A DNA stretch of 64,000 nt. Source: Streptomyces sp. WZ-12. GTDB taxonomy: Bacteria; Actinomycetota; Actinomycetes; Streptomycetales; Streptomycetaceae. Both the position numbers and the translations under genes were made by a program. The stretch covers positions 310,001 through 374,000 of the forward strand of contig NZ_CP118575.1 of NCBI RefSeq assembly GCF_028898845.1. The letters run 5' to 3'. The notes under the pieces are model-generated. The model was not told where the DNA came from. It saw nothing but the letters and a program-made list of their open reading frames with translations, and did no database searches. Below, in pieces: positions 27,114 through 36,089 of the stretch; the stretch's first letter is position 1, and each line of letters begins with the position of its first letter.

Positions 27114-28043
27114 GTGGAGAAGATCGCCGTTGCAAGCCAGAAGGGTGGCCCAGGCAAGACCACGACGACGGTCAACCTCGCTGCGGGGCTTGCTCTCGCG
27201 GGGTTCCGCGTCCTGGTGGCCGACATCGAGCCGCAGGCCCAAGCTGGCGTAGCCCTTGGAGTGCGGCTCAAGGGCGGGGACATCGCGAAGTCACTGGCCC
27301 TGCCTCTGCAGCAGCTCGCTCAAGGTGTCCCCTCGACTCTGCGCAGCATCATCATCGACCGCTCCGACCTTCTCCAGGCCCGCAAGGCGAAGGGCACCCT
27401 TCACCTTCTGGCGTCCGAGCAGGCCACGATGACTAACGCGCAGCACATTCTGCATGCGGCTGGTGTTGAGAAGGTGCACGTTCTCCGCGAGCTGCTGCAG
27501 GAGTTCGAGGACGAATACGATTTCGCCGTATTTGACACTCCGCCAGCCGTTCAATCTCTAAATGGCGTTGCTCTGGCTGCGAGCGACTACGCCCTCACTC
27601 TGTGCATGCCGAAGGGCGCCACCGTTGAGGGCGCTGTCACCATGCGTTCGACCATCAGGCACGTCAAGGACCGCACTCGTGGCCTTGCTGATCCCAAGTA
27701 CCTCGGTGCAGTCCTCAACATGGCGAAGCCGATGGGAGATTGGAGCACGGAGGAGATCAATGTTCGTAACCAGATGGTCGACGCAAACCTCCTGCCTTTC
27801 GTAACCGAGATCCGCGAGGACTCCCGGATTTCCGGCAGCTACTCCAAGGGGTTGCCTGCGGTGCTGGGGTTCGCCCGGGCGGCTCCGGGAAAGCGCTACG
27901 CACAGTTTCTGCAGGAGGTGTTGGACAGGATGGACGCCCCTGAGGAGGGCTGGGAGATCGCTCAGAGCGCCGACGAGATGCTGGACGCTGCCGAAGCTGC
28001 CTCCGTGCCCGCGCAGCAAACCAAGGAGGCATCCAGTGTCTGA
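27114..28043 (+). CDS. parA: ParA-family ATPase, second partition system
   Basis: About 309 residues from GTG 27114 (VEKIAVASQKGGPGKTTTTVNLAAG); a TTG two codons earlier also follows the purine-rich AGGAAGAGAG ribosome site. The deviant Walker A is KGGPGKTTT, followed by VLVADIEPQAQAGVALG and FAVFDTPPAVQSLNG. It lacks the long N-terminal DNA-binding region of the first ParA, so it is the short type that relies on a separate centromere-binding partner. It overlaps the next gene by 8 bases. Sequence, size and centromere differ from the 14330 system, so the two are not duplicates. Confidence 0.88.
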   Translation: MEKIAVASQKGGPGKTTTTVNLAAGLALAGFRVLVADIEPQAQAGVALGVRLKGGDIAKSLALPLQQLAQGVPSTLRSIIIDRSDLLQARKAKGTLHLLASEQATMTNAQHILHAAGVEKVHVLRELLQEFEDEYDFAVFDTPPAVQSLNGVALAASDYALTLCMPKGATVEGAVTMRSTIRHVKDRTRGLADPKYLGAVLNMAKPMGDWSTEEINVRNQMVDANLLPFVTEIREDSRISGSYSKGLPAVLGFARAAPGKRYAQFLQEVLDRMDAPEEGWEIAQSADEMLDAAEAASVPAQQTKEASSV

Positions 28044-28878
28044 GGCAACCAGCCGGCGGGACACCGACCTCACCGGCGACTTCGCCTCACTTAGGCCCCG
28101 AAGGCCGAGAAGGCGGGGGAGTGCTGACCGTGCGGCAGCAGCCGCCGAGTTGCTGTCCAATGCCGATGAGGTCGCTGCCAGCTCGTTTCTCGGTCAAGGC
28201 GCTGGGACTCAATCCGGAGCATCCGTCGAGGTTCAAGCTGTTCCGGCCACACCCGCCGCCCCCACAGCGCCCTCCCCGCTCGCCGAGCCCAAGTTCGAGC
28301 CGGAGCCCGAACCGGCGACGGCAACACCCCCTAAGAAAAGGGGCGCTGCCAGGGAAGGAGCGGGAAGGAAGGTCGGCACTTCGCCTTCCAAGCGATCGAC
28401 GCAGGCCCCGCCAGCACCGGAATACGGCCGCGTGCAGCGGGAAGTCTGGAAGAGCTTCATCAACTCAAGGGTTCACTCCCGCACGTGGGATAGCCATGGT
28501 GTGAACCTGATTCCAGACTTGTGGCGACTCCTAAAGTCGCGCGTCCAGGCGGATCGGAAGGCCACTGGACGTTCCGAACTTACGCTCGGCCACTACCTGG
28601 ACGCTGCCCTGCGTACTGCGCCACTGGACCAGGACAAGCTCGTCAAGATGGCCGACGGGCTGCAGGTTGAGTTGGAGGGGCTTCCGAAGGGCAAGAAGAG
28701 CACGCTGAGTCTCAGCCCCGAGGCGATCAGCAACTTCGGCGAGATCCTGGAGTTGCTGGATGCGGCGGACTACAACCGTAAGGGCAAGGATGCGATCTGC
28801 GCCCTCGTCCTCCAATTGCTTCGCGACTTGAAGGACGAGGGTCCGATGCCCAAGCCACCCGCTAAGCCGCTCATGTAA
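28036..28878 (+). CDS. Putative centromere-binding partner of the second ParA
   Basis: 280 residues from a GTG inside the end of parA (8-bp overlap, translational coupling). The first 130 residues are disordered, rich in Arg, Ala and Pro, with a KKRGAAREGAGRKVGTSPSKR basic patch. The C-terminal half (VWKSFINSRVHSRTWDSHGVNLIPDLWRLLKSRVQADR, then TLGHYLDAALRTAPLD) is helical. I recognise no classical ParB motif. The call rests on operon position after parA. A strong terminator follows. Confidence 0.55.
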   Translation: MSEATSRRDTDLTGDFASLRPRRPRRRGSADRAAAAAELLSNADEVAASSFLGQGAGTQSGASVEVQAVPATPAAPTAPSPLAEPKFEPEPEPATATPPKKRGAAREGAGRKVGTSPSKRSTQAPPAPEYGRVQREVWKSFINSRVHSRTWDSHGVNLIPDLWRLLKSRVQADRKATGRSELTLGHYLDAALRTAPLDQDKLVKMADGLQVELEGLPKGKKSTLSLSPEAISNFGEILELLDAADYNRKGKDAICALVLQLLRDLKDEGPMPKPPAKPLM

Positions 28879-28894
28879 GAGCGTTCTGCACACC

Positions 28895-28925
28895 GAGAGG
28901 GCGACCCAGCGAAGGTCGCCCTCTC
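28895..28925 (+). terminator. Terminator hairpin after the second par operon
   Basis: A 12-bp perfect stem, GAGAGGGCGACC with loop CAGCGAA and its complement, 17 bases after the stop codon. Confidence 0.75.
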
Positions 28926-29290
28926 GCGCACTCGCGACATGCCGGGGAAGAAGCGCGCCAGAAGCCATCATTCGGCACTTTTTTGGGCTTAGCGACACCT
29001 AATGGCTGCTGCCAACGGGCCATTCACCACGAGGTCGGTCCGCGCCCCAACCTCAATTCACGCGTGCACGCCTCGCCTCGAACGCAGTCCCGCGAGGCAG
29101 GGGGCATCTGCCGTCACACCCATTGTGAGCTGCGGATATGCCGATCTGTATGCCCTCTAGCGCTTCCTTATTGCTACCGATGTCTGCACCCTCAGCCATG
29201 CCTGTATTGCGATCGACACACCCACCTACAGCCTCTACCGTCCCCCTACTGTCGCATCCCTCACCGCGCAGACCTCGCTACGCATCTATG
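28926..29290. other. Second non-coding, pyrimidine-rich tract
   Basis: No gene. Composition and words (CCGATGT, GCGATCGACA) resemble the 25881-26990 tract. Confidence 0.45.
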
Positions 29291-29303
29291 CCCCTGACAG
29301 GGG
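29291..29303. promoter_or_regulatory. Second copy of the shared operator
   Basis: CCCCTGACAGGGG again, about 60 bp before the gene at 29365; the flanking ATG...AAT also resembles the first site. Confidence 0.6.
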
Positions 29304-29364
29304 AATAAATCCACGAATTCAGGTATGCTGGCGCCGCCAGGTTGATCTTCTTTCGGGAGCATCG

Positions 29365-29880
29365 ATGTCGTCAGGGCGCCTTAGCGCGAACGCTGTTGCC
29401 GTCGCCGCCGGCGTGGACAGCAATTGGGTCTACCGAGCGGTACAGAACGGCGTATTGCCGGAGCAGCACTTTGAGGCTGATGTGATCGTCATCAAGGTCT
29501 ACCGACTCATCTCGCAGTTCGTGTGGCCCGACCGACCGCGCCAGCGCTCCAGGAAGCACGAGATCGACACCTGGCAGCTCTCCGCCTTGCACGCAGCCCG
29601 AGACGCCGTCACAGATCCCAAGACCACCCCTGAAACGACCCTTTGGATCATGCAGGACTCCGTGCGGGTTGCACACAGACGCACGGAACGAGCTGCTCTT
29701 GAGTCTGTTGCTGCTGATGGGCACGAACCGTCTTTGCTCGACGCTCAAGTCGCTCTACGCCTCCCAATCGGGCGCTGGATCGACGAGTTGCCATCGCTCC
29801 TCGCACGCATCCCAAAGCGCGAACCGCGCCGGAAGACGGCAGCCCGCACCAGCCGGACCCAGCCCCGTTCTGCGGCCTGA
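29365..29880 (+). CDS. Small HTH protein next to the replication region
   Basis: 171 residues from ATG 29365 with GGGAG upstream. The N-terminus (LSANAVAVAAGVDSNWVYRAVQNGVLPEQHF) looks like a MerR-type or excisionase-type helix-turn-helix. The middle is helical and the tail is basic (KREPRRKTAARTSRTQPR). It shares an operator-like palindrome with the parA operon and ends in a terminator. I infer a DNA-binding plasmid regulator; the family is not certain. Confidence 0.5.
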   Translation: MSSGRLSANAVAVAAGVDSNWVYRAVQNGVLPEQHFEADVIVIKVYRLISQFVWPDRPRQRSRKHEIDTWQLSALHAARDAVTDPKTTPETTLWIMQDSVRVAHRRTERAALESVAADGHEPSLLDAQVALRLPIGRWIDELPSLLARIPKREPRRKTAARTSRTQPRSAA

Positions 29881-29916
29881 CATCTGCTTCGGCAACTGCA
29901 GCAGGTAGACGCACTT

Positions 29917-29942
29917 GGCCCGGGACACAGCAATCCCGGGCC
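29917..29942 (+). terminator. Terminator hairpin
   Basis: GGCCCGGGA, an 8-base loop and TCCCGGGCC form a 9-bp perfect stem 37 bases after the stop codon. Confidence 0.7.
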
Positions 29943-29946
29943 TGTT

Positions 29947-30067
29947 CTGTCGAGGAGGTGAACGCCACCCGCATCTGTAACTGAATGACGTCGCGCGACC
30001 GGCTTCCCTACCTCCCCAGGCGGTGTGCCGGTTGGCGATGGGTGTTGCCCTCGTACCTCCTCGACAG
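29947..30067 (+). promoter_or_regulatory. Leader with 13-bp inverted repeat covering a ribosome-site-like sequence
   Basis: CTGTCGAGGAGGT at 29947-29959 is perfectly complementary to ACCTCCTCGACAG at 30055-30067. The first arm contains GAGGAGG followed by an 8-codon frame (GTG at 29959, stop TGA). The arrangement could form a long-range RNA stem that hides the ribosome site. It lies just before the replication-like gene. Confidence 0.5.
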
Positions 30068-30109
30068 GAGCACATCATAGCTACCCGTCAGAGGGCTGGC
30101 TCAGTCATG

Positions 30110-32683
30110 CCTGATGGTGGTCTGAATCGTCAGCCGGCCCAGCAGACCCCAACGCGTCTCGGCTCGACGCATTCCGACGCGTTCGGCCGGGCCCGAGAGT
30201 TCTCGGTGGGGGAGTCCCTACAACTGACCCGTTCGATGCGCAGTGCGCTCTCCGCCGCCGTGCACGCACTTCTCAATGACCCGCGACTTGTTGGTGCCCT
30301 TGATGCGGTGCGCCTGGCCTCGGTGGTGCTGTTGGCCAAGGCGCCGGCGACTTCGTCTCGCGTACGCATCACGTACCAGGACCTGGCCGGCTGGCTGGGG
30401 TACTCCGTCTCCCACGTGGGGCACACGGTCATCCCCGCGTTGAAGAAGGCTGGTGCGGTCACCAGCAAGAAGGTCCGCGACCTGGTGACCCGGCACACCA
30501 AGGCCATCGAGCTCGACCTGCTTCCGCTGCGGGAAGCCCGCGCGGCGGGCACACCACACCCGATGGCTCTGCTCACCCAGCGCGATCTGGCGACGCTGCT
30601 GAGGATGTGCGAGGCGGTGACGTGTCCGGGCTGGGAGCCGGTGGACAAGCCGGCAACGCCCGCGGGGTTCATGGCTGTACGGCGGGGGTCCGATGCTGCA
30701 ACGGACCGGCTGGCCATGGTCCTTCTCGTCCTCAACGCTCGCCCTGACGGGCGGGTCCGCATGGCGCCTGGACGCGTCGCGGAGGGCTTCGATCGAGCTG
30801 ACGCGACGGTGGCGCGGCTGCTGGACTGTCCGATGAGTGCCGCGGTAGCGGTAGTTGACCGTCTGGCGGCGCTTGGTGTGGTCGAGTTCGGGTCAGTTGG
30901 TCGGGATCGGCTGCGCATTCCTGCTGTCGCCGCGTCGTACGCGCGAACCCGCACGATGTCGCCGGAGAAGCACGACGATGCGCCACCTGTCGAACCTCCT
31001 GTTGAACAGCAGGGCGGATGCCCGCGGTGCGCGCAGGATGGGGGCGCTGACAACGACGTGGAGCTGGTGCTGGCCGGTGAGGGGTGGGCCCAGGAGAGTT
31101 TCGATGAAGTCCTGGCTAGCGAACCGGAGAGTGCATTCAGGGATCAGGAACCTGTCGAGCCGTCATCTCCGCAGGGCAGGGCGGGTTTTGAGGGCGCGGG
31201 GACCGGTTCTCGTCCTGCCGAGCTCCACGCCCACCACGCACCGGTAGCTAATCTCTGTGGGTCTGGTGCGGGTGGTCATGATGGTTTTTCCGGCTCCGCC
31301 GTTTTGGGTTGCGACGACCAGCGGGGACGCGCGGGCGCGGGCGAGGTTCAACTCCAGGACTCCGCCTCCGGTGAAGGTGCTTGCGAAGCTGGGGGGCGCC
31401 CGCTGCGCGGGGAACAACCCAACAGTGATCCCTACGGCGGTAGGCAGCCCGCTTCACGTGAGGTGTTGGCGAGCTGGCTGCACGCGTCGGGTGGCCCTCC
31501 GAAGGTGTGGGCAACGGTGCCGCGAGAGCTGGAGCAGGTCCTTAGGCCCGCGGAGGCCGTCTGGGGCCGGTTGGATCGCCGTGGCGCCCGGCGGCGTGTT
31601 CTTCGCGCGATCCGCGTGGAACTCGCCCGGTTGAGCGGTACGTTCGGGCCCGAGCCAGCTGCGCAGCTCCTTGCGGAGCGGCTGCGCCGGCGGCTTCGCG
31701 AGCAGAGCACGACTCCGATCACTGACCCGGTGGGTTGGTTCGTCGGGCGGGGCCTTCCTCGCCGGTCAGAATGCTGCGACCAGCGGTGTGACGACGGACG
31801 GCGCATGGACACCCGAGCCCACTGTGATGCCTGCCGACTGCTCCACGCCGATCGCGTGGCGCTGCGGCACACCGTTGCCGCCGAACTGGCCAGCGAACCT
31901 CACCTACCGCCCCTGCGGTGGCAGCGCAAGGAACTCTTCGACGACCGGCTCCGCCAGGCGCACACCGCCCACGTCGAGCGTCGGATGGCCGAACTCGCCC
32001 ACCAGGCCGCACAACGGGCTGCTCGGGAAGCCCGCGCAGCTGAAGAGTGGGCCCGAACCGAGGCGGCCGTGGCCGAACGGCGTGCACGGCCCTGCGCTGT
32101 GTGCGGGCGGACGGCATCAGACGGCCTGTGCCAACCCTGCGCGAACCTCCAGGCCGCCGACCGCGCAGTGGCCACCGCGGTGGACGTCGTCACGGCATGG
32201 ACGGCTCCCGACGACCCCTCCGAATGGCCGGAGATCGCCACCTGGGTGGAGAGCGACATCCGCGCCGAGGTCGACCAGGCCGCGGCGGTGCAACAGCAGG
32301 CGCACGGCGCTACCGATGAAACGGTAACGCTGGCACAGAAGTTGACCGCTGAAGTGGCGGCAGTCGAGTACCGGAGCTCCGCCATCTCCGGGCTGTCCCG
32401 TAGCGCGGAGGCCGAAGCCGAAGCCAAGTCCGCCTTCGCGGCTCAGATGCGGCGCCGTCACCTGTGCGCCTCCGACGAGGACGCCCGAGCCAACGCCCAC
32501 GCGGCTGCCCGAGCTGCACGACGGCGGACCGCCGAACACATGCTGGCGACCCGCCTGGCAGCGGTGCGCGATCAGCGTCGGGTTCCTTCCAGCCCGGAGG
32601 AGTCGGACCCGTACGTCTTGGCCACAGCCCGGCTCCGATCCCTGATCCAACCGACCTGCACTCTCGCTACGAGCGGCCGTTGA
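30110..32683 (+). CDS. Large plasmid replication-like protein
   Basis: About 857 residues from ATG 30110; the frame is open to a GTG at 30023, inside the leader loop. The front (FSVGESLQLTRSMRSALSAAVHALL, then VRITYQDLAGWLGYSVSHVGHTVIPALKKAG) has winged-helix character. A second helical block follows (RVRMAPGRVAEGFDRADATVARLLDCPMSAAVAVVDRLAALGVVEF). A low-complexity middle leads to cysteine clusters (CCDQRCDDGRRMDTRAHCDACR and CAVCGRTASDGLCQPC) and a long Ala/Glu/Arg coiled coil. Location between a par operon and low-GC tracts suggests a replication or copy-control role. I cannot name the family. Confidence 0.5.
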   Translation, partial: PDGGLNRQPAQQTPTRLGSTHSDAFGRAREFSVGESLQLTRSMRSALSAAVHALLNDPRLVGALDAVRLASVVLLAKAPATSSRVRITYQDLAGWLGYSVSHVGHTVIPALKKAGAVTSKKVRDLVTRHTKAIELDLLPLREARAAGTPHPMALLTQRDLATLLRMCEAVTCPGWEPVDKPATPAGFMAVRRGSDAATDRLAMVLLVLNARPDGRVRMAPGRVAEGFDRADATVARLLDCPMSAAVAVVDRLAALGVVEFGSVGRDRLRIPAVAASYARTRTMSPEKHDDAPPVEPPVEQQGGCPRCAQDGGADNDVELVLAGEGWAQESFDEVLASEPESAFRDQEPVEPSSPQGRAGFEGAGTGSRPAELHAHHAPVANLCGSGAGGHDGFSGSAVLGCDDQRGRAGAGEVQLQDSASGEGACEAGGRPLRGEQPNSDPYGGRQPASREVLASWLHASGGPPKVWATVPRELEQVLRPAEAVWGRLDRRGARRRVLRAIRVELARLSGTFGPEPAAQLLAERLRRRLREQSTTPITDPVGWFVGRGLPRRSECCDQRCDDGRRMDTRAHCDACRLLHADRVALRHTVAAELASEPHLPPLRWQRKELFDDRLRQAHTAHVERRMAELAHQAAQRAAREARAAEEWARTEAAVAERRARPCAVCGRTASDGLCQPCANLQAADRAVATAVDVVTAWTAPDDPSEWPEIATWVESDIRAEVDQAAAVQQQAHGATDETVTLAQKLTAEVAAVEYRSSAISGLSRSAEAEAEAKSAFAAQMRRRHLCASDEDARANAHAAARAARRRTAEHMLATRLAAVRDQRRVPSSPEESDPYVLATARLRSLIQPTCTLATSGR

Positions 32684-32865
32684 TGAGCAGTGACCGACCA
32701 GATGGAGAACGCCGTGCCCCTCCTGGGCCGCTCCGGCCCCTCGTGGACCTTGAGGACGTACTCACCGCCTACCAGGACGTCCTGCACGTGATCGCGGGGC
32801 CGGCCACGTTTGCCTCGACGTGCGCGGCCGCCGGCATCGGCCCGGCTCCGCGGTCATCATCTTGG
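32683..32865 (+). pseudogene. Front of a gene coupled to the replication-like gene
   Basis: ATG 32683 overlaps the preceding stop (TGATG). It reads MSSDRPDGERRAPPGPLRPLVDLEDVLTAYQDVLHVIAGPATF, then CAAAGIGPAP, after which the frame turns into the shadow of the opposite gene. It is probably the start of a truncated second operon gene. The frame stays open to 33141, so a longer product cannot be excluded. Confidence 0.4.
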
Positions 32866-32972
32866 CGTGCACCTTCCCCGCCACCCCGCGGTTCCACCTC
32901 GGCGGCTCGTCCTCCTCGATGTCGACAATCGGAGCCGGCTCGACCGTTGACGCCAGCCCCGGTCCTTCGGCG

Positions 32973-33470
32973 TCACCGGCTCGTACGGCGTAGGTTGTCC
33001 GCGTCGACCACGGCCTCGCGATCCATCTCCCGGCCGACCGACCACCTGGGAACCTTGATGTCCACGGTCCCCGGCGGTGAGCACGAATACGCCGCACCGC
33101 GGCCGTACAGCTCGCGCTGCGTGTCGCAGTCGCGTTTGTAGTCGATCCAGCCCCGGGCACCGATGTCCCGCAGCTCCGTGAGGATCCGGCGCAGGTCGTC
33201 GAGATCGCGGTAGTCGCGTGTGTAGACGCAGGCCCTGCTGTGGTCCTTCAGCACCTTGGCCCCGATGCCGAGGTCCCCCTCAATCGTGGCGCTGCGGATT
33301 CGCTCCCACAGCTCCGGCGTGAGCTCCTTGGGCATCCACTTCCCGGTGACCTCGTTGCCGAACTCGTCGAAGTCCTCGTTGGCGTCGTCGGGCGCGCGGA
33401 CGCGGTCGATCCATCCCAAGCTGTTCAGCTCCTCCAAGCCGGCTCGGACGGCGGGCGGGTCAGCGGTCAC
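32973..33470 (-). CDS. DUF1917 / phosphothreonine-lyase-domain-like protein
   Basis: 165 residues. The core reads GKWMPKELTPELWERIRSATIEGDLGIGAKVLKD, then CVYTRDYRDLDDLRRILTELRDIGARGWIDYKRDCDT. The GKW...W-x-x-IR-x-AT-x-x-G-x-LG-x-x-AKV and CVYT-x-D blocks match what I know of the DUF1917 family, annotated as a putative phosphothreonine-lyase domain. The last 30 residues look unrelated and may be read-through after a truncation. The biological role is not established. Confidence 0.55.
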   Translation of the reverse strand: MTADPPAVRAGLEELNSLGWIDRVRAPDDANEDFDEFGNEVTGKWMPKELTPELWERIRSATIEGDLGIGAKVLKDHSRACVYTRDYRDLDDLRRILTELRDIGARGWIDYKRDCDTQRELYGRGAAYSCSPPGTVDIKVPRWSVGREMDREAVVDADNLRRTSR

Positions 33471-33502
33471 GGTGCCTCATTGAGCTTCTTCAGCCCGGCC
33501 AC

Positions 33503-34183
33503 TGATCGGGTGACGAAGCGAAACCCGTAACAGGCGAGGCCCTCGGACTGTTGAGCGAGATGTCTCACGTCTCAACTCGTCAGTCAGAGGGCCTCGTTGG
33601 TTACCTATCCTTGCGTACTGGACCTACTGCACGCACTCGTGGAGTGGGTCACCATGCTCATCGTCACCCAGGAGGGTGACCGCCACTGCAAGCTTCGTCC
33701 GTCAGGACGAGCCCTGGTAGCGCTGGTCTACCTGCGCGAGCACACCACCCTCGCCAAGATCGCCGCAGGCTTCCAGATCAGCGAAGCCACCGCCCACGCC
33801 TACGTACACAGTGTGACGGAGCTCCTCGCCACCAAGGCTCCGTCCCTGACCCGAGCGCTTCGCAAAGCCAAGCCCGAGTACGTCCTGGTGGACGGCACGA
33901 TCGCCGAATGCAACCGCGTCGGAGATAGCCGAGCAGACTACTCCGGCAAGGCCAGACGCCACGGAGTGAACATCCAAGCCGTCACCGATCCAACCGGCGA
34001 GGTGCTCTGGTACTCGCCCGCACTGCCCGGCCGAACAGTGGACATCACCGCGGCGCGGACCCACCACATCATCACAGTGTGTCAGCGATTGAAGATCCCG
34101 ACCTTGGCGGACAAGGCATACGTAGGAGCCGGCGGAACCGTATACACACCGTTCAAACAGCACAGCGGCCGCGAGTTGACAGT
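33503..34183 (+). mobile_element. IS5-family element type 2, 3' end replaced by IS5 copy A
   Basis: A strong inverted repeat (GAGGCCCTCGGACTG with its near complement ending at 33593) precedes the transposase. The element ends where IS5 copy A begins. Confidence 0.65.
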
Positions 34184-34226
34184 GAGCCCTTTCCAACCTG
34201 ACGTTCCGGTCCGGCAGTTGGGCTGA
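33597..34226 (+). pseudogene. IS5-family transposase, C-terminus lost
   Basis: Reads [46 protein letters not shown] (HTH front), then [16 protein letters not shown] (first Asp), [33 protein letters not shown] and [18 protein letters not shown] of the DDE_Tnp_4-type core. After HSGRELTV it runs into IS5 copy A, losing the final catalytic block. Confidence 0.8.
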
Positions 34227-35075
34227 CAACATGGTGAGGCCCCTGGTAGATGGGTTTTCGACCAAGAGAACCGGCTCCGCCAGAGGCTTCACGTGCTTGT
34301 TTACCCGTCGGGCGTCGACGTGTCCAGCTCTGCCCTGCGCTTCCTCACCCAGCAGTTGCGACGGCATCGCCACGAAATCGGCTCGCGTTGGCGGCGCCTG
34401 AGCGCTGGCCGCCAGGCCCTGCTCACTCTCGCCCACCTGAAAGTGGGCCACACGTATGCCCAGCTCGCGGCAGGGTTCGGCGTCGGAACCACGACGGCCT
34501 ACCGCGCTACGTCACCGAGACTGTCGAGCTCCTGACCATCCTCGCCCCCAGCCTTCACCGACGCGGTGCGCACCGCGTCGGTGAAGGCATATCTGATCCT
34601 GGACGGCACGCTCCTGCCGATCGACCGCATTGCCGCGGACCGCCCGTTCTACTCCGGCAAGCACAAGAAACACGGGATGAACGTGCAGGTCCTCGCTGAC
34701 CCCTTCGGTCGGCTGCTGTGGGCCTCACCCGCGCTGCCTGGCGCTGTCCACGATGTCCGCGCAGCCCGTGAACACGGCATCGTCGACGCCTTGGCCGAGG
34801 TCGGGATCAAGTGCTTGGCAGACAAAGGCTACCGGGGTGCCGGCGGCACCATCCGCATCCCGTACTGGGGCCGATGGGAGACCCTTTCCGCAGGCCAGAA
34901 GGCGGTGAACCGGTCCCACGCGAAGATCCGAGCGCTCGTCGAGCAGGCCATCGCAACCCTCAAGACCTGGCGCCTTCTTCGCAAACTGCGGTGCTCGACC
35001 ACTCGGATCACCAAACTCGTCCAGACCGTCCTCACCCTCCAATTGACCAGCCCAGAGTGAGGATGGAAAACGCTC
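34184..35075 (+). mobile_element. IS5-family element, copy A (892 bp)
   Basis: Imperfect terminal repeats GAGCCCTTTCCAACCTGAC and (inverse) GAGCGTTTTCCATCCTCAC bound 892 bp. AGT occurs on both sides. Copies occur at 19890-20602 (truncated) and 42970-43861. Confidence 0.8.
34293..35060 (+). pseudogene. IS5-family transposase with two compensating frame changes
   Basis: The front (ALRFLTQQLRRHRHEIGSRWRRLSAGRQALLTLAHLKVGHTYAQLAAGFGVGTTTAYR) and the back (RTASVKAYLILDGTLLPIDRIAADRPFYSGKHKKHGMNVQVLAD...) are in the same frame. The 16-residue joint (YVTETVELLTILAPSL) is only readable in another frame, and a stop lies between. Two extra bases after TACCGC and one extra C after AGCCTT explain it. 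All copies that cover this joint share both changes. Confidence 0.75.
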
Positions 35076-35130
35076 AGTGATGGGACCTTTGGCCGGGCTC
35101 CTATGAAGTCACAGACGCCCGACCGGCCAC

Positions 35131-35550
35131 GTGCGCAGCAGCATCGCCCGGCGGGCCCGACGGTTCCAGCAAAGGACAGCCGAAGCGTCAGTCAGACGGA
35201 GAGTCAGACCTCCGGGCGATGCCATCTACATCCTCACTGTCAGACGGCACAACGTCACTTGGCGAACCGTCCGGGCCGCCCTTGACGGCCTCGAACCCCG
35301 TCCCCGCAAACCTCAGCCCCGTCGACCGACCGTCATCGATCCCGTCCAACACCTCATCGACTCCATGATCGAATCCGGTCACAGCCGCCCCAGAGACATC
35401 TGGGTGAAGCTCATGGATGAGCACGAGACCTCGATCTCATACGGCACTATCAGGCTCTACGTCCAGAACCGGGCGCCTCGATGCCCACACTGCGGGGCTT
35501 CCTTGCCAACCAACAAAGTCCGCCCAGGCCACGAACCCGCAGTCGACTAA
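35131..35550 (+). pseudogene. IstA-like N-terminal fragment or small HTH protein (arm copy 2)
   Basis: Identical to 19415-19834 in inverted orientation, including the CPHCGASLPTNK end. See that entry for the two interpretations. Confidence 0.45.
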
Positions 35551-35780
35551 CTTCATTGTCGAAGGTCAGCGGTGCAGGTCAGCGACCGCGAATTCTTGTG
35601 TCCGCCAGTGCACGGGTTCTGCTGACCGCCACCGGGGGCCAATTCGTGGCCATTGACACCGGACGCAACCTGCGCTGGATCGCCCAAGTCCGAGCAGCCG
35701 ACCTGCCCCATTGAGGTTCCCCCGAGATGCGGAAGATGGTGACAGAGGGTCAGATGGTTCTCATGAGAGGAACATCGACC

Positions 35781-36089
35781 ATGGCTGCCCCCAGGAAGTA
35801 CTCGCTGGAGTTGCGCGAGCGTGCGGTGCGGATGTACCGGACCTCCGACCCGAAGCCCCAGATCAAGCGACTGGCTATCGAGCTCGGCGTGCATCCCGAG
35901 GCCCTGCGCGGCTGGATCCGGCAGGCCGAGGCCGATGCCGGCGAGCGGGACGACCGGCTGACCAGCGACGAACGCGTCGAACTCGCCGCGCTTCGCAAGG
36001 AGAACGCCCAGCTCAAGCGCGCGAACGAAGTTCTGCGGACGGCCTCGGCTTTTTTCGCGGCGCAACTCGACCCGACCCGGCCCAGGTGA
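35781..36089 (+). CDS. IS3 type A OrfA, copy 4
   Basis: Same 102-residue HTH/zipper protein with slip site T TTT TTC. Confidence 0.85.
   Translation: MAAPRKYSLELRERAVRMYRTSDPKPQIKRLAIELGVHPEALRGWIRQAEADAGERDDRLTSDERVELAALRKENAQLKRANEVLRTASAFFAAQLDPTRPR

Noticed and set aside
29647..29974. Minus-strand genes opposite the small HTH protein
   Set aside because: Several overlapping antisense frames, none with a ribosome site or recognisable motif.
33240..33530. Plus-strand frame opposite the DUF1917-like gene
   Set aside because: No motif, and it overlaps the conserved blocks of the minus-strand protein.
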